This document shows positions 8,144-16,626 of a stretch of 64,000 nt of DNA, piece after piece (the stretch's first letter is position 1; each line of letters starts with the position of its first letter). Source of the stretch: Lysinibacillus sphaericus (GTDB lineage Bacteria > Bacillota > Bacilli > Bacillales_A > Planococcaceae); NCBI RefSeq assembly GCF_006864135.1, contig NZ_SADV01000003.1:296452-360451 (forward strand). Reading direction: 5' to 3'. The notes under the pieces were generated by a model, which saw only the letters and a program-made list of their open reading frames with translations, had not been told where the DNA came from and searched no databases. The position numbers were made by a program, and so were the translations under genes.

Positions 8144-8674
8144 TTAGTCCTTCCTTGTCATGTGCATTAATTGTTCAAAGACACCGTCTGTCGCCTTAGC
8201 GGAAATCGGTGCGATATTTAATAGTTTCGAATAATACAATCCATCAATCGTTAACCGAATCAGATGAACAATGGATTCCTCCAAACCATCTTGGAACAAT
8301 TCGTCTAGTAAACAGTCATAAACTGTTGAGATGGCTGAATGGTCATTTTGCATAATTTGAATCGCAATATTTAAGGATGCCCCGTTCGCAAGATCTTTTT
8401 GTGATGCGAAGATAAATGCTCTCGTCAATCTCCCTATCCCTTGCTCAAGGCTTGCTAAATGTTCATAGGATTGTACAACCTCATTTAAAATCGTCTCAGC
8501 GATTGCAGTTTGCAGCGCATCCTTCGTCTTAAAATGATACAATAATCCACCTTTGCTAATATTCGCTTGACTAGCTATTTTATCTAAAGTTAAAGTACTT
8601 AAATCATTGTCCTTTAAATAATCAATCGCCGTTTGGATAATATGTGAACGTTTTAAATCTGCTTTTGATGACAT
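8144..8674 (-). CDS. TetR-family repressor of the SMR pair
   Basis: 176 residues. The N-terminal TetR HTH is clear (DKIASQANISKGGLLYHFKTKDAL, residues about 28-51), followed by an all-helical ligand-binding part. It is the first gene of the operon with the two SMR genes. A palindromic sequence with the TetR-like core ACCGTCTGGTCGGT lies 28 bp before its start, so autoregulation of the whole efflux operon is the simple reading. The inducer is probably a substrate of the pump. Confidence 0.88.
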   Translation of the reverse strand: MSSKADLKRSHIIQTAIDYLKDNDLSTLTLDKIASQANISKGGLLYHFKTKDALQTAIAETILNEVVQSYEHLASLEQGIGRLTRAFIFASQKDLANGASLNIAIQIMQNDHSAISTVYDCLLDELFQDGLEESIVHLIRLTIDGLYYSKLLNIAPISAKATDGVFEQLMHMTRKD

Positions 8675-8701
8675 ATAATCGCTCCCTTTAAAAATAAAAA
8701 A

Positions 8702-8715
8702 ACCGTCTGGTCGGT
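8702..8715. promoter_or_regulatory. TetR operator candidate
   Basis: ACCGTCTGGTCGGT is an imperfect palindrome (ACCG...CGGT) typical of operators of this repressor class. It sits just upstream of the TetR start at 8674, where it would overlap the promoter. Confidence 0.6.
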
Positions 8716-8929
8716 CTTTTTATATTTTATACCTCTTATTTCACATCCGTCAATTACAATGCCAAAAATTTTGGGATCTGATGCTGGATGAACTTGTGAA
8801 CACAACAAGTCGGAACATAGTAATGAGGAGATTGAGCCAAGCTCGCGAAAAGCGCCAGTCCGTAATGAAAATCATCCTATGCTTATAGCTACACAAAATT
8901 CGTATTCATTCTTTTGTCACCAAACTAAA

Positions 8930-8953
8930 GCCCTCTCAAAAAATTGAGAGGGC
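8930..8953 (-). terminator. Probable terminator hairpin
   Basis: GCCCTCTC and GAGAGGGC form an 8-bp stem around an AT loop. On the minus strand it is followed by TTTAGTTT. It could end a transcript from the small gene at 9088-9342. The rest of the 413-bp gap (8675-9087) holds the TetR promoter, a degenerate copy of the dispersed repeat (about 8805-8880) and the TTCCGTCG repeats. Confidence 0.5.
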
Positions 8954-8970
8954 TCGTTAAATTAGCAATT

Positions 8971-9085
8971 CTTTTCGTCGTTTCTTCCGTTCTTTCCTTG
9001 TTTCAATGGTTCCATCCGTCGTTTCGATAGTTTCATCCGTCGCTCTGCCGATTCTTCCGTCACTTCAGCGCGTTCTTCCGTCGTT
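8971..9085. repeat. Degenerate TTCCGTC(G) repeats
   Basis: The motif TTCCGTC/ATCCGTCG recurs several times at roughly 20-bp spacing. A similar stretch occurs at about 37555-37650, also between genes. No frame is convincingly coding. Confidence 0.55.
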
Positions 9086-9087
9086 CC

Positions 9088-9342
9088 CTATTTCGGTAAG
9101 ATAAACGTTTCTTTTTTGCCTTTTGAAGTATCCTCCGCTCCTTTATTTCGGATAGGACCTAATTCAATTTCAAAAGCTTTATCTTTCCAAATTTTTTCAT
9201 ATTGCTCTTGATCTAATACGAATACTTGTAATAGCTCGCCAGTTTCTCCAGCTTTAATAACTTCATTATAATTGTAAGTTAATAGCATACCTTCGCTTAA
9301 TGAATATTGCTTACCATCATTAACTGTCAATTTTGATGACAT
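9088..9342 (-). CDS. Small hypothetical protein
   Basis: 84 residues, mixed charge, no signal peptide or membrane segment. It has strand-like segments (MLLTYNYNEVI, ELLQVFVLD) and a Lys/Gly/Glu-rich tail. I do not recognise the family. The ATG at 9342 has no clear ribosome binding site. It lies downstream of the compatible-solute transporter operon but beyond that operon's terminator. Amino acid content and length suggest a real small cytoplasmic protein, but no function can be proposed. Confidence 0.55.
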   Translation of the reverse strand: MSSKLTVNDGKQYSLSEGMLLTYNYNEVIKAGETGELLQVFVLDQEQYEKIWKDKAFEIELGPIRNKGAEDTSKGKKETFILPK

Positions 9343-9404
9343 AAATGATATTCACTTATCGATATATCAACGTTAAGCTGCATCGCTCTCTTTTAAATCC
9401 GAGA

Positions 9405-9450
9405 CAAAACAAAAAAGCTAGATAAAAGATAAGCATCTCTTTTCTAGCTA
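9405..9450 (-). terminator. Terminator of the compatible-solute transporter operon
   Basis: AGCTAGA (9416-9422) and TCTAGCT (9443-9449), extended by AAAAGA/TCTTTT, form a long hairpin followed on the minus strand by a T-run (TTTTTTGTTTTG). It lies just past the stop at 9473. Confidence 0.75.
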
Positions 9451-9472
9451 CTTATATCAGATGATTTTCGTC

Positions 9473-10987
9473 TTATAACAATCCTGCCTTTGTTAAATAG
9501 TCTCGTGCCACTTCTTCTATGTTTTGGCCTTTTACATTTACTCGATAATTCATTTCGCGCATCTCATCATCTGTTATTTGATTTGACAGCTTATTTAAGG
9601 CTGTTTCAATCTCAGGATATTTTTCTAACGTTTCTTTCCTTAGTAAAGGAGCCCCTTGATAAGGTGGGAATAGTTGCTGATCATCTGTTAAAACTTGCAG
9701 ATGATATTGACGTATTTCACTATCCGTTGAATAAGCATCTAATAAATCTATATTTCCTGATTCGATCGCCTGATATCTAAGCTTCGGCTCCATCGTTGTT
9801 ATGGTAGAAAGTGTAATACCATAACGCTTTTGAATGCCCAAATAACCATCTTCTCGATCATTAAATTCCAATGTGAAACCGGCTTTTATCGTTTCTTGAA
9901 TAGGCTTAATGTCAGAAATTGTTTGCAAATGATAAGTATCAGCCATTTGTTTCGATACTGCCAATGCAAACGAGTTGTTATATTTCATCGGACTAAGCAT
10001 CACCATACCAAATTTATTCATCATGCCTTCTTTTGCCTGATGATAAACATCTTCCTGATTATTATTGATGGCTTCCTCTTTTAAAAACTCTGAAATTGCC
10101 GTTCCAGTAAATTCTGGATAAATATCGATGCTGCCAGATTTAAGTGCATTAAATACAAAGGAAGTTTTACCAAGTCCGGGTTTTAATTGCACCTTTAAGT
10201 CTGTTTCATTTTCAATAAGCATTTTATACATATTAATTAGAATTTCTGGCTCAGAGCCAAGCTTACCTGCAATGACAATTTCTTCTTTCTCTTTGAAGTT
10301 TAGTAACGGGAAGATCATCATTATTAATGCCACTCCACTAATAATACTTAATGCCAAAATTGTTTTTTTAAACGACAGTGATTCTAGTTTTTTTAGGAAG
10401 AAATCAAACACTAATGCTAAAATCGCCGCAGGGACAGCCCCTAAAATAATAAGTGCGGTATTATTTCGGTCAATTCCAAGCAAAATGATATCCCCTAATC
10501 CCCCAGCCCCGATTAATGCTGCTAAAGTTGCTGTTCCGACGATTAATACCATAGCTGTTCGAATCCCTGCCATAATAACAGGCATAGCAAGAGGCAATTC
10601 TACTTTCACTAATCGCTTTCGCGTATTCATCCCCATCGCCATCGCAGCCTCTTTTAAAGACGGATCTACTTCGTTTATCCCAGTAAATGTATTACGTAAA
10701 ATCGGAAGAAGTGCGTACACAACTAAAGCAATAATGGCAGGTACTTTTCCGATGCCAAACAACGGAATCAACAACCCCAATAACGCCAATGAAGGAATCG
10801 TTTGTAAAACTGCACTAATACCGATAATACTTTCTGCTATTCTCTTTTTATTCGTTAAATAGATTCCTAGAGGGATAGCAATCACTACCGCAAGAAATAA
10901 TGCAATGAATGAAATTTGAATATGCTCTAATAATGATGCCAATAGCTGGCCTTTTCTTTCATTAAACACACCAAAAAAGTTAGCCAT
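9473..10987 (-). CDS. Osmoprotectant ABC transporter permease/substrate-binding fusion
   Basis: 504 residues. Residues 1-210 are a binding-protein-dependent permease with five to six helices and the EAA-type loop (MNTRKRLVKVELPLAMPVI). From about 235 onward there is an OpuAC/ProX-like substrate-binding domain (IVIAGKLGSEPEIL at its start, then GSIDIYPEFTGTA and NDREDGYLGIQKRYG). Such permease-binder fusions carry choline, glycine betaine or carnitine into the cell under osmotic stress; related examples are the BusAB and BilE types. It starts 1 nt after the stop of the ATPase gene, so the two form a complete transporter operon. The exact substrate is not deducible by eye. Confidence 0.9.
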   Translation of the reverse strand: MANFFGVFNERKGQLLASLLEHIQISFIALFLAVVIAIPLGIYLTNKKRIAESIIGISAVLQTIPSLALLGLLIPLFGIGKVPAIIALVVYALLPILRNTFTGINEVDPSLKEAAMAMGMNTRKRLVKVELPLAMPVIMAGIRTAMVLIVGTATLAALIGAGGLGDIILLGIDRNNTALIILGAVPAAILALVFDFFLKKLESLSFKKTILALSIISGVALIMMIFPLLNFKEKEEIVIAGKLGSEPEILINMYKMLIENETDLKVQLKPGLGKTSFVFNALKSGSIDIYPEFTGTAISEFLKEEAINNNQEDVYHQAKEGMMNKFGMVMLSPMKYNNSFALAVSKQMADTYHLQTISDIKPIQETIKAGFTLEFNDREDGYLGIQKRYGITLSTITTMEPKLRYQAIESGNIDLLDAYSTDSEIRQYHLQVLTDDQQLFPPYQGAPLLRKETLEKYPEIETALNKLSNQITDDEMREMNYRVNVKGQNIEEVARDYLTKAGLL

Positions 10988-10988
10988 T

Positions 10989-11939
10989 TCAATTACCTCT
11001 TTCTAAGGAATCATGTGCTAGATAACGAAGCATGGTTGCTCTCGTGACAACACCAATTATTGTCCCGTTCTCTTCCACACTTAAACATTCATATTGAGCT
11101 AATTTTTGAAGAATGGTATGCAAAGAATCCTTTGAAGAAATGGCGTTCGCTCGATTTCTTTGATGAACCTCATCAACAATTGGTCCAAGTACAGCTTGGA
11201 TATGGAAAGTCCCATACTCTTTTACCCCAACAAATTCACGAACAAAATCATTTACAGGATTGTCTATGATTTCACGTGGAGTACCAATCTGTACAATTTC
11301 TCCATCCTTCATTACACATATGCGATCACCAAGTTTTAAGGCCTCTTGCATATCATGCGAAACAAAAACGATTGTTTTTTGTATCGTTTGCTGAAGCTCG
11401 AGAAGATCATCTTGTAATTTTGTGCGGCTAATCGGATCTAAAGCACTAAAAGGCTCATCCATTAAAATGATTTCAGGATCAGCTGCTAATGCACGAACAA
11501 CACCGACCCTTTGTTGTTCACCACCAGAAAGCTCTATTGGCTTACGCTGACTATATTTATCTCGTTCAAGTCCAACCATATCCAATAAATCGCCAACTCG
11601 TTGCTGGATTTGCGGTTTACCCCATTTCTTTAATTCAGGCACAATAGCTATATTTTCTTCAATCGTCATATGGGGAAAAAGTGCAATTTGTTGTAGGACA
11701 TAGCCGATATTCCATCGCAATTCATGAATGTTATAATCACTAATTCTTTTACCGTTAATGCGGATGGTTCCTTCTGTTAAATGAATTAATCGATTAATCA
11801 TCTTTAATAAAGTTGTTTTTCCACAACCACTCGGTCCAATAAGAACAAAAAATTCTCCCTTATTGATCTCTAAATTAATAGCTTTTACAGCGACTTGATC
11901 ATTTACATATTTTTTTGTGACATTTTCAAATGCTATCAT
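10989..11939 (-). CDS. Osmoprotectant ABC transporter ATP-binding protein (OpuBA/OpuCA type)
   Basis: 316 residues from the ATG at 11939, which has AAAGGAG 8 nt upstream. An in-frame ATG at 12035 would add 32 residues that do not fit the family. Walker A is GPSGCGKTTLL, the signature LSGGEQQRVG, and Walker B ILMDEPFSALD. A C-terminal region of about 80 residues has CBS character (ENGTIIGVVTRATML), as in OpuCA, where CBS domains sense ionic strength or cyclic di-AMP. It energises the fused permease/binder encoded next. The name choice between OpuB and OpuC types is not resolved. Confidence 0.9.
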   Translation of the reverse strand: MIAFENVTKKYVNDQVAVKAINLEINKGEFFVLIGPSGCGKTTLLKMINRLIHLTEGTIRINGKRISDYNIHELRWNIGYVLQQIALFPHMTIEENIAIVPELKKWGKPQIQQRVGDLLDMVGLERDKYSQRKPIELSGGEQQRVGVVRALAADPEIILMDEPFSALDPISRTKLQDDLLELQQTIQKTIVFVSHDMQEALKLGDRICVMKDGEIVQIGTPREIIDNPVNDFVREFVGVKEYGTFHIQAVLGPIVDEVHQRNRANAISSKDSLHTILQKLAQYECLSVEENGTIIGVVTRATMLRYLAHDSLERGN

Positions 11940-12519
11940 TGTATAAGCTCCTTTTAGTAATGCGCCTCCATAATGACATACTGTTAGTTCAGAGCGGACA
12001 TCACCTTCAACATTTGCAAAGATTACCTTGATCATTTTGGCAATAATATATATTGACTTAATGTTTTAATCTAGAAATAAACTACTATTTTTATTCTCTT
12101 CATTTCATATACGTTCAGCATAGTAGGTCTAGAACTAACTCTTTTAAAAGGGACATCAAGTTACTATATATATTTCACTAACTAAAGTCATTTCAAACTT
12201 ACTTTTTTGTTTCATATCAAGACATTGGTCCTCTTGACGCTCTCTTCTATTTGTCTCATAATTTCCATAGAAAATCGTATACTGCCTTTGAGTACAAATA
12301 AATAACCTTCAATAAAGATTTCCTTTCAAAATGACTAACTTCATAAATGTTCATACTACCTAGTAATGATTGCAACTATATTTTAATTGGCCTTTCATTT
12401 CTCTATTATGCTGGAAATTAAGGAACTAAATGAGGGGTTTTTTCGTTCTATGAATGATGTACTCTATTAAAGAAAACTGACTTTATTTCTATTTATAACT
12501 CTGTAATAATTAGAAATAT
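11940..12519. other. Gene-free AT-rich region
   Basis: 580 bp between the leftward transporter operon and the rightward glucosaminidase gene. It must hold both promoters. All frames are broken by stops, and I see no terminator, strong palindrome or gene remnant. Confidence 0.5.
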
Positions 12520-12553
12520 ATGAACCTCGTTATTGAAAAGAAAGGAGGAAGAT

Positions 12554-12577
12554 GTGGTAATCTACCAACATCAATGA
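12554..12577 (+). other. Possible 7-codon coupling ORF ahead of the glucosaminidase gene
   Basis: A consensus AAAGGAGG (12541-12548) is not suitably spaced for any start of the main frame. It does fit a GTG at 12554 that opens seven codons and stops at TGA 12575-12577, overlapping the ATG at 12574 as ATGA. This looks like translational coupling, or a sequence error. Confidence 0.35.
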
Positions 12578-13338
12578 CAATGAAATACTTCATTAATTTT
12601 TTAAAAGGTCTTCTGATTACTGTTATTGTTATCTGTATTTCGTTTTTTATGGTGACACAATTTTTCAATACTCATGAAACTGAAGAGCCTGTAGTTGTCG
12701 ATAATAGCCCTAGTGTAGAAGAGTTTATTGGCGCTATTGCTGAAATTGCTCGACAACAAGGTTCCGAGAATGACTTGTATGCATCGGTTATCATTGCGCA
12801 AGCGGTGTTAGAAAGTGAGCATGGACAAAGTGGCCTTGGATCCGCTCCAAATAACAATTTATTTGGTATGAAAGGCAGTTACCAAAATAACTCCGTAACA
12901 TTGGAAACATCTGAGGATGATGGTTCAGGTAATATGACAAGGGTGATGGCTGCATTTCGCAAATACCCTTCCTATGAAGCTTCCATACAAGATTATGTGA
13001 AATTAATGCGTAATGGGGTTTCCTGGAACAAAAATTTCTATGCAGGCGTTTTTAAAAGCAATACGAAGTCTTATGCAGATGCTACGAAGTTTTTAACAGG
13101 CTCCTATGCAACAGATTCACAATACAATGAAAAGCTTAATGCAGTGATAGCAAAGTATGCTTTACAACAGTATGACAGTCCTGTGAAAGATAAAAAAACA
13201 ATTACTGTAGCCGATGGTGACTCTCTTATGCATATTGCAGAGGCTCATAATGTTAAAGTTACATCCATTAAACAATGGAATCAGCTTCGATCTGATAGAC
13301 TTGAAGCCGGTCAACAATTAAATATTTATAAATATTAA
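12574..13338 (+). CDS. Membrane-anchored glucosaminidase-domain protein with LysM
   Basis: About 254 residues from the ATG at 12574 (a second ATG follows at 12580). A single N-terminal membrane anchor (FLKGLLITVIVICISFFMV) places the rest outside. Residues about 60-200 form an N-acetylmuramoyl-glycan hydrolase of the LytG/FlgJ glucosaminidase type (ASVIIAQAVLESEHGQSGLG contains the expected catalytic Glu; NNLFGMKG follows). A C-terminal LysM (VADGDSLMHIAEAHNVKV) binds peptidoglycan. It would cut cell-wall glycan strands. The start is uncertain: an in-frame ATG at 12520 lacks a ribosome binding site, and the consensus site at 12541 fits only a short coupled ORF. A strong terminator follows. 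Confidence 0.85.
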   Translation: MTMKYFINFLKGLLITVIVICISFFMVTQFFNTHETEEPVVVDNSPSVEEFIGAIAEIARQQGSENDLYASVIIAQAVLESEHGQSGLGSAPNNNLFGMKGSYQNNSVTLETSEDDGSGNMTRVMAAFRKYPSYEASIQDYVKLMRNGVSWNKNFYAGVFKSNTKSYADATKFLTGSYATDSQYNEKLNAVIAKYALQQYDSPVKDKKTITVADGDSLMHIAEAHNVKVTSIKQWNQLRSDRLEAGQQLNIYKY

Positions 13339-13341
13339 TAT

Positions 13342-13381
13342 AAAAAATCTCCATGAATAATTATAGACATGGAGATTTTTT
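13342..13381. terminator. Bidirectional terminator
   Basis: AAAATCTCCATG and CATGGAGATTTTT form a 12-bp stem with T- and A-runs on either side. It separates the converging glucosaminidase and coiled-coil genes. Confidence 0.85.
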
Positions 13382-13388
13382 GCTTATG

Positions 13389-13955
13389 CTAACTTATAAA
13401 TCTGTAAATCACAGTTTCTAAGTCAAAGACTCGTTTATTTAAAGCGTAAGTTCTACCTTCTACCTGCTGAGCAATTTTTTCAGTAAACTCACCTAAATTT
13501 TCGATAATATTTTTCTGAAGCTCTGCTTGTCCAATTTTAAGTTCAAATAGATCACCCTTAAGTATGTGTACATCACTCTTAAGTTCATGCACATCATCCT
13601 TAAGTACGTGTACATCGCTCTTAAGTTCATGCACATCATCCTTAACTACATGTACATCAGTCTTAAGTTCATGCACATCATCCTTAAGTACGTGTACATC
13701 GCTCTTAAGTTCATGCACATCATTTTCAATTTTATCTAAACGCAGTTCAATTCCGTCAAAACGTTTGTTCATTCCGACTAATTGATGATCCATATTTTCA
13801 AAGCGAGCGTCCATTCCATCTAGCCGTTGGTCAATTCCATCAAATCTTTGATCAATAGTCTCAAAACGTTGGTCAATTCCATCAAGTTTCTTATGCATTG
13901 GTGTTAATTCTTCTTTTAAAACGGAACGTAACAACTCTTTTAACTCTAGATTCAA
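13389..13955 (-). CDS. Heptad-repeat coiled-coil protein
   Basis: 188 residues, nearly all predicted coiled coil. The first half repeats a heptad like RFDGIDQ; the second half repeats a 14-residue unit, DVHELKSDVHVLKD, about four times, matching a 42-bp DNA repeat. The tail (GRTYALNKRVFDLETVIY) is not repetitive. No signal peptide or membrane segment is present. Proteins of this sort occur in bacilli as hypothetical proteins or fibre-like parts, but I cannot name a function. Expansion and contraction of the 42-bp units is likely to vary between strains. Confidence 0.75.
   Translation of the reverse strand: MNLELKELLRSVLKEELTPMHKKLDGIDQRFETIDQRFDGIDQRLDGMDARFENMDHQLVGMNKRFDGIELRLDKIENDVHELKSDVHVLKDDVHELKTDVHVVKDDVHELKSDVHVLKDDVHELKSDVHILKGDLFELKIGQAELQKNIIENLGEFTEKIAQQVEGRTYALNKRVFDLETVIYRFIS
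13556..13722. repeat. 42-bp tandem repeats within the coiled-coil gene
   Basis: Units built on CTTAAGTTCATGCACATCAT alternate with CTTAAGTACGTGTACATCGC about four times with few changes. The frame is preserved because each unit encodes 14 residues (two heptads). Confidence 0.9.
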
Positions 13956-14050
13956 TTCCTATCCCCCAATCCTCTAAATTTTGATTTCATTATAGCATAA
14001 TGCAAATAGGTTATCTCTATCAATAATTTCCCTAGTCATCTCAAAGATTG

Positions 14051-14077
14051 AAAAAAGAGAAGCCACGTCAAGCTTCC
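14051..14077 (-). terminator. Terminator of the murein-peptide operon
   Basis: On the minus strand GAAGC pairs with GCTTC around an 8-nt loop and is followed by TCTTTTTTC. It lies just past the NlpC/P60 gene stop at 14087. Confidence 0.75.
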
Positions 14078-14086
14078 CTACACTTT

Positions 14087-14902
14087 TTATTTAAATAAGC
14101 TGCCAACAGCGGTAATAGATGTCGCCAAATCTTTCCGATATTGTTGATGCGGTTCGTCCAGACTGTTTATATTAACCTCGTTCCCAGCAAGCGAAGAATG
14201 TACGTAAAGGTTGTCGCCTATATATAGTGCAATATGTCCTGGGAAGTATAATAAGTCTCCCTTTTGTATGTGCTCTAGAGATATTTCCTTGATAGGAAAA
14301 CCTTCAACGATTTTGGCATCGCGATAAATATATACGCCGTTTAGCATATATGCCATAGAACATAGACCTGAGCAATCAATACCTAACGGCGATTTTCCTC
14401 CCCAGCGATAGGGTGTTGCTAAATAGCTAAGCGCCGTTTGAACAACATTTTCCCGTAATTGTTGCTCAGATAAGCTGTTTTCTGGAATTTTTTCTTGTAA
14501 CCATTGCCTACGTACATAACCAAACTCACCTGTCACTAATTGCACTGCTGCCCATTCAGAATCTAGCTCGCCAATAGCCGTCGAACAGATGATTGAGCCT
14601 TTAACGAGTGTCATCTTTTTCGTACTCTTAATTCGAGGCTCCTGCAAAACATCGGCGAAGCTTTGGCTAATAAAATGATTCGCTTCTTGTAGCCAGATGT
14701 CCGTTTGGGCATCATCCACTAGGAAGTTATCCTTCTGGCAATAACCTTCATAGCGATAAGCAGTTTGTATGCGGAACCAGTTCTTATCCACTACTTCCAT
14801 AATGCGGACAACCATTCCATATAGTAGCTCATCCACTATTTCTGAGACTGCTTCTGGCTTTGCATGTAAATTTGCAATCATTGACGTCACAATGGCATTC
14901 AC
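14087..14902 (-). CDS. ykfC: NlpC/P60 murein-peptide endopeptidase, YkfC type
   Basis: 271 residues without a signal peptide, so cytoplasmic. Two SH3-like N-terminal domains (about 1-135) precede an NlpC/P60 catalytic domain with Cys177 (GIDCSG), His223 (PGHIALY) and a third polar residue near His235. The YkfC family cleaves between gamma-D-Glu and the diamino acid of imported murein peptides that have a free N-terminal L-Ala, releasing L-Ala-D-Glu. It overlaps the upstream hydrolase gene by 4 nt (ATGA). LD-carboxypeptidase, epimerase and transporter genes lie in the same direction, matching the dpp-ykf gene set of Bacillus subtilis. Confidence 0.9.
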   Translation of the reverse strand: MNAIVTSMIANLHAKPEAVSEIVDELLYGMVVRIMEVVDKNWFRIQTAYRYEGYCQKDNFLVDDAQTDIWLQEANHFISQSFADVLQEPRIKSTKKMTLVKGSIICSTAIGELDSEWAAVQLVTGEFGYVRRQWLQEKIPENSLSEQQLRENVVQTALSYLATPYRWGGKSPLGIDCSGLCSMAYMLNGVYIYRDAKIVEGFPIKEISLEHIQKGDLLYFPGHIALYIGDNLYVHSSLAGNEVNINSLDEPHQQYRKDLATSITAVGSLFK

Positions 14903-15684
14903 TCTATCATCTCCTTTCGCTTCACCAAATAATCATAAACAACTTTGGATATTCGACCAATTAGCTGCCTTGCATGATCATTATTAGTAACCTCAGTGAC
15001 GAATACGCCAATAAGATAATCCCCAGAGCTGTTGTATACAATCCCAACATCATGATCTACCGTATTAAGACCACCTGTTTTATGAGCAAATTTCACATCA
15101 TCTACTAAATAACGTTTTAGTGATTCGTGTACACGTTGACGACTTAAAATACCTATCGTTACCTCACTAGAAGCTGACGATAACAAGTCCCGACGATAAA
15201 TTCTTGAAAATAGCAGTGCCATATCTTTTGCCGTCGTTGTATTATCAAAGCCTTTTGCTAGCCTTTCGAAATCCATCATCTTTCGTTGAATGGTAGTTTG
15301 CAGCAGCCCGATTTGACGAAAATATTGATTGAGTGTATCCATCCCTAGAAAATCGATTAATATATTTGTTGCTGTATTATCACTCGTAATAATCATCCAT
15401 ACTAAAAGCTCATAGATAGTACTTTGCTCTAAACGCTGTTCACTAATAACACTAAAATCAACCCATTCTTCTGGTGCTATCTTAATCTCTTGCTCTAATG
15501 ATAGGTTGTTGCTTTCTATATAATTTAGAACAGCAAGCAATATAGGCACCTTAATTAAACTTGCACTGGAAAATGGGTCTTCTAGTTTTTCGCTAATGAA
15601 AAAATGCTCTGTCTTACAATCTTTCACAAACATATGCACTTTATAGGGAGCTTTTTGAAGAATCTGTGTAATCGTTTGCTTCAT
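14899..15684 (-). CDS. Cytoplasmic serine hydrolase of class A beta-lactamase fold
   Basis: 261 residues with all three penicillin-interacting motifs: SLIK (Ser42, Lys45), SDN (101-103) and KTG (202-204). The deacylating Glu of true class A beta-lactamases is not evident in the omega-loop segment (MDFERLAKGFDNTTT), and there is no signal peptide, so this is unlikely to be a secreted beta-lactamase. It sits between the LD-carboxypeptidase and the NlpC/P60 gene, with a 4-nt overlap on one side and 9 nt on the other. I infer a role on imported murein peptides, perhaps as a D-amino acid carboxypeptidase, esterase or amidase. The exact reaction is unknown. Confidence 0.8.
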   Translation of the reverse strand: MKQTITQILQKAPYKVHMFVKDCKTEHFFISEKLEDPFSSASLIKVPILLAVLNYIESNNLSLEQEIKIAPEEWVDFSVISEQRLEQSTIYELLVWMIITSDNTATNILIDFLGMDTLNQYFRQIGLLQTTIQRKMMDFERLAKGFDNTTTAKDMALLFSRIYRRDLLSSASSEVTIGILSRQRVHESLKRYLVDDVKFAHKTGGLNTVDHDVGIVYNSSGDYLIGVFVTEVTNNDHARQLIGRISKVVYDYLVKRKEMIE

Positions 15685-15693
15685 AATTCACAC

Positions 15694-16626
15694 CTACTCT
15701 ATGACTTTTATCAACTGATTCTCCGTGTCCATTGTGATCGTTCGACCTAATGGTAGTGACATCGTTGGTAAACAGTGACCGCATGTAATGTCCTTTATAA
15801 TAGGTTTATGAAGTGGACCTAAAATTTCTTGAAAAATTGTTTGTAGTGATAGGCTACGTTCGGGATATTTTGGATTTTCAGGACCACAATTTGTCCAAGC
15901 TCCCAATAAGATACCGGCCACCTCATCTAGTTTGCCTGCCAATTTTAGCTGTGTAAGCATCCGATCCACACGTTGCTCACTTTCATCTATATCCTCTAAA
16001 AATAAGATTTTACCCCTTGTATCAATTTCATAAGGTGTCCCAAGAGATGCCGTCACTAATGTTAAGTTCCCACCAATAAGTTGCCCTGTCGCTTTGCCGG
16101 CTACAAACGTCGTCATTGTACGCCCAGGTGGATTTTCAAGACAGTAGTCCGTACGTTCTGTTGCTGTCACACTTTCGAAAAAGGACTTCCACGTATACTG
16201 ATCCATCTCTGGCCGAATAAATTCTGTAGAGGGCATTGGTGTATGATACGTAACAAAGCCACAGTGTTGGTTAAAAGCGATATGTAATGCTGTTACATCG
16301 CTATAGCCAGCAAATACTTTTGGGTTGCCTTTTATCATATCGAAATCTAGAAGCGGTAAAATTTTCGTCGCCCCGTAACCTCCACGTATGCAGAAAATGC
16401 CGTCAATATTAGCGTCCCTAAACATTTGATTTACTTCAGATGCTCTTAATTCATCAGAGCCTGCTAAGTAGCCATGCCTCGCCCGACATGTTTCTCCAGC
16501 GACAACCTTAAAACCTAGCTTTTCAATACTTTGAACGGCAGGGAGAAATTTTTCAGGTGGGGTTGCACCCGAAGCACTCATTAGACCAATTGTGTCACCT
16601 TTTTTCAATGCCTTTGGACGAATCAT
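15694..16626 (-). CDS. ykfA: S66 family LD-carboxypeptidase (YkfA/LdcA type)
   Basis: 310 residues, full length for peptidase family S66. The nucleophile Ser is in GYSDVTALH (about residue 113). The charge-relay Glu is in [17 protein letters not shown] and the His in [13 protein letters not shown]. LdcA-type enzymes remove the terminal D-Ala from murein tetrapeptides in the cytoplasm, giving tripeptides that the NlpC/P60 enzyme can cut. It overlaps the preceding ATPase gene by 4 nt (ATGA), so it is translated with the transporter. Confidence 0.92.
   Translation of the reverse strand: MIRPKALKKGDTIGLMSASGATPPEKFLPAVQSIEKLGFKVVAGETCRARHGYLAGSDELRASEVNQMFRDANIDGIFCIRGGYGATKILPLLDFDMIKGNPKVFAGYSDVTALHIAFNQHCGFVTYHTPMPSTEFIRPEMDQYTWKSFFESVTATERTDYCLENPPGRTMTTFVAGKATGQLIGGNLTLVTASLGTPYEIDTRGKILFLEDIDESEQRVDRMLTQLKLAGKLDEVAGILLGAWTNCGPENPKYPERSLSLQTIFQEILGPLHKPIIKDITCGHCLPTMSLPLGRTITMDTENQLIKVIE

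Noticed and set aside
10128..10862. 244-codon plus-strand frame opposite the osmoprotectant permease
   Set aside because: The minus strand encodes a clear permease with helices and EAA loop; the opposite frame is a composition shadow.
13556..13722. CRISPR-like repeats
   Set aside because: The 42-bp units are contiguous, lack unique spacers and keep a coding frame.
13564..13785. Plus-strand open frame of Ser/Thr/Cys repeats opposite the coiled-coil gene
   Set aside because: It is the antisense of the 42-bp repeat; the minus strand gives sensible heptads, a ribosome binding site and a terminator.
14899..15684. Antibiotic beta-lactamase
   Set aside because: No signal peptide and no evident deacylating Glu; it is embedded in a cytoplasmic peptide-processing operon.
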